Below, piece by piece: positions 24,997 through 33,929 of a DNA stretch of 64,000 nt (its first letter is position 1; each line of letters starts with the position of its first letter). The DNA comes from Rhizobium sp. Root274 (GTDB lineage: Bacteria; Pseudomonadota; Alphaproteobacteria; Rhizobiales; Rhizobiaceae), in the NCBI RefSeq assembly GCF_001429245.1, contig NZ_LMJE01000010.1, positions 1 through 64,000 on the forward strand. The letters are read 5' to 3'. The translations under genes and the position numbers were made by a program. The notes beneath the pieces were generated by a model. The model was not told where the DNA came from. It worked only from the letters and a program-made list of their open reading frames with translations, and did no database searches.

Positions 24997-27924
24997 ATGC
25001 CAGACTCGGCGCTTCTTCAACGCACAGAACTCCCGCGCCCGGACGTCTCCCTGGCCGATGCGAAGACAATCCTCAGCGATTTTTATGGCTTGCATGGCGA
25101 AATTCGCGAACTGGGCAGCCAGCAGGATCGCAACTTCCTGATCGACACCGGCGCCGAGCGTTTCGTCCTCAAGGTGACGCGCGCCGAATATCCCTTTGCC
25201 GAACTCGAGGCGCAGAACCTTGCGATGAGGCATTTGCGCAGTCTGGATCTCGGCCTCGACATCCCCGAACCGATCGCCACACTGACCGGGGAGTACATCC
25301 CGCAATGCGAGATTGCCGAGAACTATTACTGGCTTCGCGTTCTAACGTTCCTGGACGGACAGCCCCTGACGAAGCAAAAATTTCTGGCGGAGGAGCAGGT
25401 CGCGGCACTCGGCGACGTCACCGCCCGCATCGCCCTCGGATTGCGGGAGTTCACCCATCCCGGGCTTGATCGCGAACTGCAATGGGACCTGCGCCGCGCG
25501 GGTCCCGTGGCCCTGCATCTGTTGAAATCTGTGACGGATCAAGCGCAACGCGATCGGATCGCCAAGGCGATGATCGTCGCGGTCAAACGCCTGCAGCCGG
25601 TATCCGCAGACCTGCGCCTCCAGGCCATCCACCACGACATCACCGATGACAATATCGTCGCCCGTGTGGGACCGTCCGGCAGACTAATGCCCGCCGGCGT
25701 GATCGATTTTGGCGACGTGATCAACGGATGGGTAGTGGCAGACCTTGCGGTCGCCTGCGCCGCCCTGCTGCACCATGCCGACGGCGATCCCTTTTTCATC
25801 ATACCTGCCGTCAAAGCCTTCCACACGCGTTATCCGCTGACCGAAGCGGAACTGACTGCCCTGTGGCCGCTGATCGTCGCCCGAGCAGGCGTGCTCGTCG
25901 CCAGCAGCGAGCAGCAATTGTCGATCGACCCCGACAACGAATATGTGCTCGGCAATGCCGCCCATGAACGGGAGATCTTCGAGACCGCGACCTCGGCGCC
26001 GCACGCGCTCATGGAAGCCGCGATACTCGATGCCGCCAGCTTTGCGACACCGCCCGCCGCCATGACATTCGCGACCCCGCTGCTCCCGGATGTGACGTCT
26101 GAGAACCTGCGCCTCACCGACCTGAGTGTCACCAGTCCGGATCTTGCCCGCGACGATTGGGCGGACCAGGAAATCGACTGGAAGCTGCTGGCGCGGGCTG
26201 CGATGGAAACCGGCTTCTCATCGACCCGCTACGGAGAATACCGCCTCTCCTACACACGCCCACTTTCTCAGCGCGCCCCAGCCACTTTCGCCCTCCACAT
26301 CGACATGTGCCTGCCGAGCGGCACCCAGGCAGTGGCACCTTTCGACGGCGTGCTCAAGCGCAACGGCCACCATATCATCCTCTCCGCGCCCGATCTGGCG
26401 CTGCACCTCGACGGCATCGATTGCAGTCTGGAAGACGGTGTCAGCCTGGCGGCAGGCGAGAGCATCGGTCAGGTCTCCGGCGCCTCCGGCGGCATAGGTG
26501 GGCTGCGCATCCAGCTCTGCCGTGACACCGACCTCATTCCGCCCCTTTTTGCCAGGCCGCAGCAGAGCACCATTTGGAGCAGGCTTTGCCCGTCGCCATC
26601 GCATCTCCTAGGGATTGGGATCGACGCGCCCGCCCCGCAGAGCGAGGCACTGCTGCACCGCCGGAAGAAGAGCTTTGCCAGACCCCAGAAGAATTACTAC
26701 GCGGACCCGCCGCAGATCGAGCGCGGATGGCGAGAACACCTGTTCGACGTCAAAGGTCGGGCCTATCTCGATATGGTGAACAATGTCAGCATCCTCGGCC
26801 ACGGACATCCCACACTGGCAGCTGCGGTCGGTCATCAATGGTCGCTGCTCAACACCAATTCCCGCTTCCACTACGCGGCGGTCGCAGAGTTTTCCGACAG
26901 GCTCGCGGCTCTCGCGCCCGATGGGCTGGACACGGTCTTTCTTGTCAATTCCGGCTCGGAGGCCGTCGATCTTGCTCTGCGCCTGGCTTGGGCACACAGC
27001 GGCCAGCGCAACATTCTGAGCCTGCTCGAGGCCTATCACGGCTGGACCGTGGCGAGTGACGCGGTCTCGACATCGATCGCCGACAATCCGCAGGCTTTGG
27101 AAACCCGGCCGGACTGGGTCCATCCGGTTCTCTCGCCCAATACCTATCGCGGCAAGTTCCGGGGCACCGGCGCGACGGAAGGCTATGTCGCCGCGGTCTC
27201 GGATGCCATCGCCAAGATCGACGCTCACGGGCACGGTCTCGCCGGTTTCATCGCCGAAAGCGTCTATGGCAATGCAGGGGGCATCCCGCTGCCGGACGGT
27301 TATCTCGAACAAGTCTACGCCATGGTCCGGGCACGCGGCGGCGTCTGCATTGCTGATGAGGTCCAGGTCGGCTACGGGCGCCTCGGCCATCACTTCTGGG
27401 GCTTTGAACAGCAGGGCGTGGTGCCGGATATCATCACGACCGCCAAGGGCATGGGCAATGGCCAGCCGCTCGGCGCAGTGATTACCCGCCGAGAGATCGC
27501 CGACAGCCTGGAGAAGGAAGGTTACTTCTTCTCGTCTGCGGGTGGCAGCCCGGTTAGTTGCGTCGTGGGCATGACGGTGCTCGACATCATGCAGCAGGAA
27601 GACCTACAGGGGAATGCGCGCGAGACGGGCGACCATCTCAAGGCGCGTCTGGAAGCCCTTGGCCAGCGCTTCCCCTTAGTCGGTGCCGTTCACGGCATGG
27701 GGCTGTATCTGGGACTGGAATTTGTCCGTGATCGCGAGACGCTGGAGCCGGCCACCGAAGAAACGGCAGCGATCTGCGACCGGCTTCTGGGTCTCGGCGT
27801 GATCATGCAGCCGACGGGCGATCATCTCAATGTTTTGAAAATAAAGCCGCCGCTTTGCCTTTCGAGGGAGAGCGCCGACTTTTTCGCGGAAGCCTTGGAA
27901 ACGGTGCTCGCCGAGGGGTGGTGA
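24997..27924 (+). CDS. Fusion: aminoglycoside-phosphotransferase-like kinase + M23-like segment + class III PLP phospho-lyase/aminotransferase
   Basis: The 975-residue protein has three parts. Residues about 30-330 form an APH/choline-kinase fold with catalytic HHDITDDN and metal-binding GVIDFGDV. Residues about 430-530 resemble an M23/lipoyl-type hairpin domain (APFDGVLKRNG, ASGGIGGLRIQLC). Residues about 560-975 are a class III PLP enzyme with Lys817 in TTAKGMGNG. Bacterial fusions of this kind led others to human hydroxylysine kinase and phospho-lyases (AGXT2L1/2), which remove ammonia and phosphate from phosphohydroxylysine or phosphoethanolamine (Veiga-da-Cunha and colleagues, 2012; recalled). 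The nearby amaB-like gene favours hydroxylysine. Phosphoethanolamine is the alternative. Confidence 0.88.
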   Translation: MPDSALLQRTELPRPDVSLADAKTILSDFYGLHGEIRELGSQQDRNFLIDTGAERFVLKVTRAEYPFAELEAQNLAMRHLRSLDLGLDIPEPIATLTGEYIPQCEIAENYYWLRVLTFLDGQPLTKQKFLAEEQVAALGDVTARIALGLREFTHPGLDRELQWDLRRAGPVALHLLKSVTDQAQRDRIAKAMIVAVKRLQPVSADLRLQAIHHDITDDNIVARVGPSGRLMPAGVIDFGDVINGWVVADLAVACAALLHHADGDPFFIIPAVKAFHTRYPLTEAELTALWPLIVARAGVLVASSEQQLSIDPDNEYVLGNAAHEREIFETATSAPHALMEAAILDAASFATPPAAMTFATPLLPDVTSENLRLTDLSVTSPDLARDDWADQEIDWKLLARAAMETGFSSTRYGEYRLSYTRPLSQRAPATFALHIDMCLPSGTQAVAPFDGVLKRNGHHIILSAPDLALHLDGIDCSLEDGVSLAAGESIGQVSGASGGIGGLRIQLCRDTDLIPPLFARPQQSTIWSRLCPSPSHLLGIGIDAPAPQSEALLHRRKKSFARPQKNYYADPPQIERGWREHLFDVKGRAYLDMVNNVSILGHGHPTLAAAVGHQWSLLNTNSRFHYAAVAEFSDRLAALAPDGLDTVFLVNSGSEAVDLALRLAWAHSGQRNILSLLEAYHGWTVASDAVSTSIADNPQALETRPDWVHPVLSPNTYRGKFRGTGATEGYVAAVSDAIAKIDAHGHGLAGFIAESVYGNAGGIPLPDGYLEQVYAMVRARGGVCIADEVQVGYGRLGHHFWGFEQQGVVPDIITTAKGMGNGQPLGAVITRREIADSLEKEGYFFSSAGGSPVSCVVGMTVLDIMQQEDLQGNARETGDHLKARLEALGQRFPLVGAVHGMGLYLGLEFVRDRETLEPATEETAAICDRLLGLGVIMQPTGDHLNVLKIKPPLCLSRESADFFAEALETVLAEGW

Positions 27925-28096
27925 TGCGGAGGCATCTGGGTTCCAGATCCTTCCAATTGCCTAATCGAAGCGCGAAAATTGCGGCTGCCATCGCAACCAT
28001 GCGAAAAGCCCAAATTTGGGCAAACCAAATGTCCGCTTCACAGCCCTTCGAGGAGTGGTCTATCGTCCCTGCAAGGGAAACCTCGAAGGAAAGCGC

Positions 28097-28504
28097 ATGC
28101 CCATCATACCAGAGCAAATCTCCGCCCATGTGCTGATCTGGGCAACCGCTCTGTTCATCTTGAAGCAGCTGGTCGCAGACTTCCTGCTACAGACCGCATG
28201 GATGGCCAAGGGCAAGGAGCGCCAGACGGGATGGGTCGCACCGCTCGGCGCTCATGTGGCGATCCACGCACTTTGCACGCTGGCGATTTGCGTGGCCCTC
28301 CTGCCGCAGCTGGCCTGGCTCGCGCTCGTCGACCTCGTCGTCCATGCCGCGATAGACCGCAGCAAGTCGCTGCTTCAAGCGCGGTTCCAGTTCACACCGG
28401 TTCAGAGCGGCTACTGGTGGATGCTGGGGCTGGATCAGACATTGCATCATGCAACCCATCTGGTCTTCGCAATTGCCCTTGCCGCAGCAAGTTTCGCTGG
28501 CTGA
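28097..28504 (+). CDS. DUF3307 membrane protein
   Basis: A 135-residue inner-membrane protein of the DUF3307 family, with about four hydrophobic segments. It shows the family motif near the N-terminus (KQLVADFLLQTAWMAKGK) and a conserved His-rich end (LDQTLHHATHLVFA). The start at 28097 has GAAGGAAA about six bases upstream. It follows the fusion gene after 172 bases and ends three bases before the convergent LysR gene. The family has no firm function. Confidence 0.8.
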   Translation: MPIIPEQISAHVLIWATALFILKQLVADFLLQTAWMAKGKERQTGWVAPLGAHVAIHALCTLAICVALLPQLAWLALVDLVVHAAIDRSKSLLQARFQFTPVQSGYWWMLGLDQTLHHATHLVFAIALAAASFAG

Positions 28505-28507
28505 CGA

Positions 28508-29410
28508 TCACGTCGCCATTTCGCGCGCCAGTTCATCGACGATCCAGGTTCTGAACTTGACCAGCGGGGGGTAGGCAGAGCGCTCGCGTGGAAAGGCGAG
28601 ATAATAGCGTTGCGCGCTCTGCATCGGCCGGTCGACGGCCGCAACAAGATCGCCGCGCTTCAGCTCATCGCGGATCAGGAAAGTCGGCAGGAGTGCCACC
28701 CCCAAACCACCGACGGCTGCCTGCGAAGCCGTGGCAAATTGATCGAACAGCATGCCGTGCACACTTCCATAAGCAACCCCATTCTCTGTCAGCCAGCGCT
28801 CCCAGGCATCCGGCCGGGTCGTCAGATGCAGGAGAGGGACGGACAACAGATCCTCCGGCTTCTCGATGGCATGTTCGGTTTTGAAGCCTGGACTGCAGGC
28901 AGGAAGGGTCTCCTCCTGCATGAGAAAGGCAAGTTCGGCACCCGGCCAGACCGCATCGCCGAAATGGATGGCCGCATCGATCGAATCCAGGCGAAAATCG
29001 AAGGGCGAAAGCCGTGTCACCAGATTGACCGTGATCCCGGGATTATCCTGGAGAAACCGCCCAAGCCGCGGAGCGAGCCACCGAGCGCCGAAGGTGGGCA
29101 GGATCGCAAGGTTCAGCGTTCCTCCATGCGGATTGGCCCGGAGGTTCAGTGAAGCGCTGGAGATCCGTCGAAGCGCCTCGCGGATTTCGCGCGCATAGCT
29201 GTCCCCGGCGACGGTCAACCGGATGGTCTGGCGCTCGCGCAGGAACAGGTCCACGCCAAGCTGGCTCTCTAGCGCCTTGATCTGCCGGCTGACTGCGCTC
29301 TGGGTGAGATCCAGCTCTCGGGCCGCTGCGGTGACGCTACCTGTACGGGCCGCCGCCTCAAAAGCGGTGAGTAGCGAGAGCGAGGGCAAGAATCGACGTG
29401 CAGCAAGCAT
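28508..29410 (-). CDS. LysR-family regulator of the amaA/amaB-like genes
   Basis: About 300 residues in a GcvA-like LysR layout: winged helix (LTAFEAAARTGSVTAAAREL, DLTQSAVSRQIKALESQLG) and effector domain (LAILPTFGARWLAPRL, DSIDAAIHFGD). I prefer the ATG at 29410, giving MLAARRFLPS with AAAAGG upstream, over the ATG at 29416; it then matches the N-terminus of the paralogue at 44297 (MLTHQRRFLPS). It is divergent from the FAD oxidase, as the LysR gene is near amaA-amaB in Pseudomonas putida. Likely inducers are lysine-pathway intermediates; this is inference. Confidence 0.87.
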   Translation of the reverse strand: MLAARRFLPSLSLLTAFEAAARTGSVTAAARELDLTQSAVSRQIKALESQLGVDLFLRERQTIRLTVAGDSYAREIREALRRISSASLNLRANPHGGTLNLAILPTFGARWLAPRLGRFLQDNPGITVNLVTRLSPFDFRLDSIDAAIHFGDAVWPGAELAFLMQEETLPACSPGFKTEHAIEKPEDLLSVPLLHLTTRPDAWERWLTENGVAYGSVHGMLFDQFATASQAAVGGLGVALLPTFLIRDELKRGDLVAAVDRPMQSAQRYYLAFPRERSAYPPLVKFRTWIVDELAREMAT

Positions 29411-29587
29411 GGTCATGCCTTTTCGGAATGAACTCTTGAGAATTTATCGCTGGAATGGGGTAGAATGCTCTTCTAGAAATCGCAAGACTATCCGAGGTGG
29501 AATGACTGGAAGCAGGCGGCAACGTCGATAGAGCTTTCCAGCTGTCCCGTTTCGGCCTCCTCAGCCACTGTCCTCCGGGGACCTGCC

Positions 29588-30871
29588 ATGCTCAATGATC
29601 CACGCTCACACGGCCTCTGGGAAAAGACGGCGCCTGCTGCTCCGCCGACGAGCAAGTTGCAGGGCGCAGCAAAGGCTGACGTGGTGGTCATCGGTGGCGG
29701 ATACACCGGCCTCTCGACCGCCTTGCATCTCGCCGAAGCCGGCACTTCCGTCATCCTTCTCGAGGCGCGCGAGATCGGCTTTGGTGGCGCTGGCCGCAAT
29801 GTCGGTCTGATCAATGCCGGTATGTGGGTCATGCCCGATGACTTGCCCGGCGAACTTGGCTCTGTCTATGGGGAACGCCTGCTCGATCTTCTCGGCAATG
29901 GCCCCCGCTCGGTCATGGAGATCATCGATCGGCACGGGATCGAATGCGAACTGGAACGGCAGGGCACGCTACACTGCGCCGTCGGAACCGCTGGCCGCAA
30001 GGAAATCGAAGATCGGGCTGAGCAATGGCAGCGGCGGGGCGCACCCGTCGAGATCCTCGACATCTCGGAGACCGAACGCAAAATAGGAACCCGCGCCTAT
30101 CAGGGTTCGCTCCTCGACAAGCGCGCCGGTACGCTACAGCCTTTGGCTTACGCGCGTGGCCTCGCCCACGCAGTCCTGAAGGCTGGTGCCATTCTCCATA
30201 CATCGAGCCCGGTCAATACCTACGAGCGGACGGGCAGCGGCTGGCGCGTCACGACCGCAGAAGGCTCAGTTGAAGCCCAATGGGTCGTCGTTGCCACCGA
30301 CGCCTATAGCGAAGGTCCCTTCGCGGCTATTCGTGAGGAGCAGGTGCATCTGCCCTATTTCAACTTCGCCACGGTGCCGCTGAGTGACAACCTGCGCAAA
30401 ACGGTCCTTGCCGAACGCCAGGGCTGCTGGGACACCAAGGAAGTGCTCTCCTCCTTCCGGATGGACAAGGCCGGCCGAATGGTCTTCGGCAGTGTCGGAG
30501 CCTTGCGTGGAACGGGTCTCTCCATCCACAAGAACTGGGCCCGTCGCGCCCTGAAGGCAATCTTCCCGCAGATCGGCGACATTGCCTTCGAAAGCGAATG
30601 GTACGGCCAGATCGGCATGACCACCAACGCGCTCCCCCGCTTCCACAAATTCGCCCCCGGCGTGATCGGCTTCTCCGGCTATAACGGCCGGGGCATTTCG
30701 CCCGGCACAGTGTTCGGCAAGACGCTGGCCGCCCACATCCTCGGCCAGATGCGCGAAGACGAGCTGCCCCTGCCCCTCACCGACCCACTGGCGCCACCCT
30801 TCCGGACCATCAAGGAAGCATGGTACGAGGCCGGCGCCCAATTGGCGCATCTGGCCGGCGCCCGATTTTGA
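29588..30871 (+). CDS. FAD-dependent amine/imino-acid oxidase, probable L-pipecolate oxidase (AmaA-like)
   Basis: The 427-residue DAO-type flavoprotein opens with an FAD-binding motif (VVVIGGGYTGLSTALHLAEAG, residues about 32-52) and keeps the late FAD contact (GYNGRGISPGTVFGKTLA). Length and context fit AmaA of Pseudomonas putida, which oxidises L-pipecolate to piperideine-6-carboxylate. The next gene is an AmaB-type dehydrogenase for that product, 38 bases on. Gamma-glutamylputrescine oxidase (PuuB) is a close relative and the main alternative. A divergent LysR gene probably controls both. Confidence 0.8.
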   Translation: MLNDPRSHGLWEKTAPAAPPTSKLQGAAKADVVVIGGGYTGLSTALHLAEAGTSVILLEAREIGFGGAGRNVGLINAGMWVMPDDLPGELGSVYGERLLDLLGNGPRSVMEIIDRHGIECELERQGTLHCAVGTAGRKEIEDRAEQWQRRGAPVEILDISETERKIGTRAYQGSLLDKRAGTLQPLAYARGLAHAVLKAGAILHTSSPVNTYERTGSGWRVTTAEGSVEAQWVVVATDAYSEGPFAAIREEQVHLPYFNFATVPLSDNLRKTVLAERQGCWDTKEVLSSFRMDKAGRMVFGSVGALRGTGLSIHKNWARRALKAIFPQIGDIAFESEWYGQIGMTTNALPRFHKFAPGVIGFSGYNGRGISPGTVFGKTLAAHILGQMREDELPLPLTDPLAPPFRTIKEAWYEAGAQLAHLAGARF

Positions 30872-30909
30872 CCAGACAAGACCCAGGTAGACCTGACGGA
30901 AGGACCATC

Positions 30910-32451
30910 ATGACCCTCGCCACCATTAAGTTCTCGGCCGAAATCACATCGCTCATGGCAAGCTTCGGCGTCGATGAAAAGGCGCTCAAGGGCGGCACGC
31001 TCGCCGTTCGCTCGCCGATCAACGGCGAAACGATCGCCAACGTCGCCGAGATCTCGGCCGACGAAACCCGTAAGGCGATCGACGCAGCCCACAAGGCCTT
31101 TCTCGAATGGCGCCTCGTTCCCGCTCCACAGCGCGGCGAGTTGATCCGGCTGCTGGGTGAAGAACTGCGCGCAGCCAAGACCGAACTTGGCCGACTGGTC
31201 TCGATTGAAGTCGGCAAGATCACCTCGGAAGGCCTCGGCGAAGTCCAGGAAATGATCGACATCTGCGATTTCGCCGTCGGCCTGTCCCGCCAGCTTTACG
31301 GCCTGACGATCGCAACCGAACGCGCCGAACACCGGATGATGGAAACCTGGCATCCACTCGGCGTAACCGGCATCATCTCCGCCTTCAACTTCCCGGTCGC
31401 CGTCTGGTCGTGGAATGCTGCTCTAGCGCTCGTCTGCGGCAACCCGACCGTCTGGAAGCCCTCGGAAAAAACCCCGCTCACCGCCATTGCCACCCAGGCC
31501 ATCTTCGAAAAGGCCCTGAAGCGCTACATCGCCCAGGGCGGCAAGGCACCCGCCAACCTCTCCACCCTGTTGATCGGTGGCCGCGACATCGGCGAAATCC
31601 TCGTAGACCACCCGAAGGTGCCGCTGATCTCGGCCACCGGCTCGACCGCCATGGGCCGCACCGTCGGCCCGCGCGTCGCCGCGCGCTTCGGTCGCTCGAT
31701 CCTCGAACTCGGCGGCAACAATGCCGCGATCGTCGGCCCGTCGGCGGACCTCGACCTGACGCTGCGCGGCGTTGCCTTTGCCGCCATGGGAACGGCCGGC
31801 CAGCGCTGCACGACGCTCCGCCGTCTCTTCGTTCATGAAAGCGTCTACGACACGCTCGTGCCGCGCCTGATCAAGGCCTATGGTTCCGTCACCATCGGCA
31901 ACCCGCTTGAGGCCGGCAATCTGATCGGTCCGCTGATCGACAAGGGCGCCTTCGACCGCATGCAGCAGGCACTCGACGCAGCCCGCGCGGCCGGCGGCAA
32001 GGTCCATGGCGGCGATCGGGCTCACGCCGAGACGGCGTCCAATGCCTATTACGCCCGCCCGGCCCTCGTCGAAATGCCGGAACAGGTCGGCCCGGTCATC
32101 GACGAAACCTTTGCGCCGATCCTCTACGTCATCAAGTACAGCGATTTCGATCAGGCACTGGCGCTGAACAACGATGTGCCGCAGGGCCTGTCGTCGTCGA
32201 TCTTCACCAATGACATCCGCGAGGCGGAAGCCTTCGTCTCTGACCGCGGTTCAGATTGCGGCATCGCCAACGTCAATATCGGCCCCTCGGGTGCCGAAAT
32301 CGGTGGCGCTTTCGGTGGTGAAAAGGAAACAGGTGGCGGCCGCGAATCTGGCTCCGACGCCTGGAAGGCCTATATGCGCCGCCAGACCAATACCGTGAAT
32401 TATGGCCGCACTCTGCCGCTCGCCCAGGGCGTCAAGTTCGACATCGAGTAA
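30910..32451 (+). CDS. amaB: L-aminoadipate-6-semialdehyde / piperideine-6-carboxylate dehydrogenase (ALDH7 type)
   Basis: It oxidises 2-aminoadipate semialdehyde, in equilibrium with piperideine-6-carboxylate, to 2-aminoadipate with NAD+. The 513-residue ALDH7/antiquitin-type protein carries VTGIISAFNFPVAVW, the Glu in LELGGNNAAIVGP, the catalytic Cys in GTAGQRCTTLRR, and the family tail GGAFGGEKETGGGRESGSDAW. The start at 30910 has GGAAGGACC upstream; an earlier in-frame ATG at 30820 lies inside the preceding gene. It follows the AmaA-like oxidase in one unit and is about 3 kb from the kinase/phospho-lyase fusion, which may make the same semialdehyde. Confidence 0.92.
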   Translation: MTLATIKFSAEITSLMASFGVDEKALKGGTLAVRSPINGETIANVAEISADETRKAIDAAHKAFLEWRLVPAPQRGELIRLLGEELRAAKTELGRLVSIEVGKITSEGLGEVQEMIDICDFAVGLSRQLYGLTIATERAEHRMMETWHPLGVTGIISAFNFPVAVWSWNAALALVCGNPTVWKPSEKTPLTAIATQAIFEKALKRYIAQGGKAPANLSTLLIGGRDIGEILVDHPKVPLISATGSTAMGRTVGPRVAARFGRSILELGGNNAAIVGPSADLDLTLRGVAFAAMGTAGQRCTTLRRLFVHESVYDTLVPRLIKAYGSVTIGNPLEAGNLIGPLIDKGAFDRMQQALDAARAAGGKVHGGDRAHAETASNAYYARPALVEMPEQVGPVIDETFAPILYVIKYSDFDQALALNNDVPQGLSSSIFTNDIREAEAFVSDRGSDCGIANVNIGPSGAEIGGAFGGEKETGGGRESGSDAWKAYMRRQTNTVNYGRTLPLAQGVKFDIE

Positions 32452-32457
32452 AACAGC

Positions 32458-32485
32458 AAGGGCCGGCGTCATAGCGCCGGCCCTT
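32458..32485. terminator. Bidirectional terminator between amaB and tonB
   Basis: AAGGGCCGGC (32458-32467) pairs with GCCGGCCCTT (32476-32485) around eight bases. On the minus strand a TTTT run follows closely; on the plus strand the tail is CTCGTTC. It serves two convergent transcripts. Confidence 0.78.
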
Positions 32486-32531
32486 CTCGTTCAGCTTGTA
32501 GATCTCAGGGACGGGACTTCGTCCAGCCCAA

Positions 32532-33452
32532 TCAGTGCAGGTTAAAGCGGACCGGAGCCGTGATCGTCTTGTTCACACCCGGCGGAGGTGCCGGCACGGG
32601 CGATGCGTTGCGCACCATGGTCAGCACTGCGTCGTCGAGAGCGGCAGAACCCGAGGAACGGGACAGGGAAACCGACAGGACATTGCCTGCATCGTCGATC
32701 CGGAACCGAACATAAACCGTTCCCTCTTCGCGATTGCTGCGCGCTTCGGACGGATAACGCTTGCGTCTTTCCAGGTGCGACATCAGCCGTGACTGCCACT
32801 TGGCCGGCGACACGCTACGCCCTGCCCCACTGCTGGAAGCGCTGGCGGCATTGCGATCAGCCTGGGCGACCTCCGCTTTTGCCTGGCGTGCAGCCTGCGA
32901 AGCTGGCGGCGTCTGCTGCTTCTTCTCGACCTTTTTCTTCGGCTCGACCGGTTTCTCGACCTTCGGCTCCGGCTTTGGAGGCCGCACCATCGGGATTGGC
33001 ACTTCGACATTTTCCAGCTGCGCCATCACGAGTTCCTCGATCGGATCGATTTCCTCGACAGGTTCAGGCAATGGCTCTGGCTCCACCACCGGAGGCGGCT
33101 CAACGACCTGTTCGGCCACTTCGGGCTCCGGTTCAGGCAACGGCTCGGGCAGCGGCTGCACCGGCGGTGGTTCGACCGGTTCCGGCATCGGCTCGCTGGT
33201 GGCCGTCTTCACCTCTTCCGCATCCACCTGATCGGTCGAGACTTCCGTCTCTTCGGTGATAACGGCTTCCGGCTCGGGCGCCAGTTCGATCATGATCGCA
33301 GGCGGCGGCCCACTGTCTTCCATGGCAACCATGGGTTCGCGCAGAAGCAGGGCCACGGCACCGGCATGAGCCGTCACCACAAGCACCCCTGCCGTCGTCC
33401 ACAGCAGCCATTCGCCGAGGACACGTCCCGTGGAGCGGCGGTCCTCGCTCAT
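32532..33452 (-). CDS. tonB: TonB energy-transducing protein
   Basis: TonB carries proton-motive energy from ExbB-ExbD to outer-membrane siderophore receptors. The 306-residue protein has one N-terminal membrane helix (about residues 14-36) and a long spacer rich in Pro and Glu, then Lys (about 45-185), that spans the periplasm. The C-terminal domain holds the family features YPSEARSNREEGTVYVRF and LDDAVLTMVRNASPVPAPP. Its ATG overlaps the exbD stop by four bases. It is the last gene of an exbB-exbD-tonB operon, and a terminator lies just downstream. Confidence 0.93.
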   Translation of the reverse strand: MSEDRRSTGRVLGEWLLWTTAGVLVVTAHAGAVALLLREPMVAMEDSGPPPAIMIELAPEPEAVITEETEVSTDQVDAEEVKTATSEPMPEPVEPPPVQPLPEPLPEPEPEVAEQVVEPPPVVEPEPLPEPVEEIDPIEELVMAQLENVEVPIPMVRPPKPEPKVEKPVEPKKKVEKKQQTPPASQAARQAKAEVAQADRNAASASSSGAGRSVSPAKWQSRLMSHLERRKRYPSEARSNREEGTVYVRFRIDDAGNVLSVSLSRSSGSAALDDAVLTMVRNASPVPAPPPGVNKTITAPVRFNLH

Positions 33453-33925
33453 GGCTTCGGCTCCGTAGAAGGTGCGGTCGGCGGGGTAGCCCCCTGTGAC
33501 GTCGGAAGGCTCTCAAGTCCCACCAGCGCGATCTTCAGGTAGCCTGCGTCACGCAGCAGGTTCATCACCTCCATGAACTTGCCGTAATCGACCGTCTTGT
33601 CCGCGCGCAGGAATATGCGCGCGTCCTTGTTGCCCTCGCTGATGCGATCGAGCGACGCGCCCAGCGCCTCGCGTGCCACGGTGTCATTGCCAAGCGAGAG
33701 GCTCATGTCCTCCTTGAGCGTGACATAGATCGGCTCATCGGGCCGTTCAGCCGGTTTTGCCGTGGAGGCCGGCAGGTCGACGTTGACGTCCACGGTCGAA
33801 AGCGGCGCTGCCACCATGAAGATGATCAACAGCACCAGCATGACGTCGATAAACGGCGTCACATTGATCTCGTGGTTCTCCGCCAGGTCGTCGCCCGATT
33901 GTGTATCGCGAATGCCGCCGGCCAT
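33449..33925 (-). CDS. exbD: Biopolymer transport protein ExbD
   Basis: Proton-channel partner of ExbB in the TonB complex. The 158-residue protein has the conserved N-terminal stretch EINVTPFIDVMLVLLIIFMV, whose Asp (about residue 28) is the essential membrane acid, followed by the periplasmic domain (DKTVDYGKFMEVMNLLRDAGY). It starts four bases after exbB and overlaps tonB by four bases. Confidence 0.95.
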   Translation of the reverse strand: MAGGIRDTQSGDDLAENHEINVTPFIDVMLVLLIIFMVAAPLSTVDVNVDLPASTAKPAERPDEPIYVTLKEDMSLSLGNDTVAREALGASLDRISEGNKDARIFLRADKTVDYGKFMEVMNLLRDAGYLKIALVGLESLPTSQGATPPTAPSTEPKP

Positions 33926-33929
33926 GGTC

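Noticed and set aside
32950-33330. Tandem DNA repeat (Pro/Glu codons) in tonB
   Set aside because: It is the normal TonB periplasmic spacer, not a mobile or phase-variable repeat; unit length is irregular.
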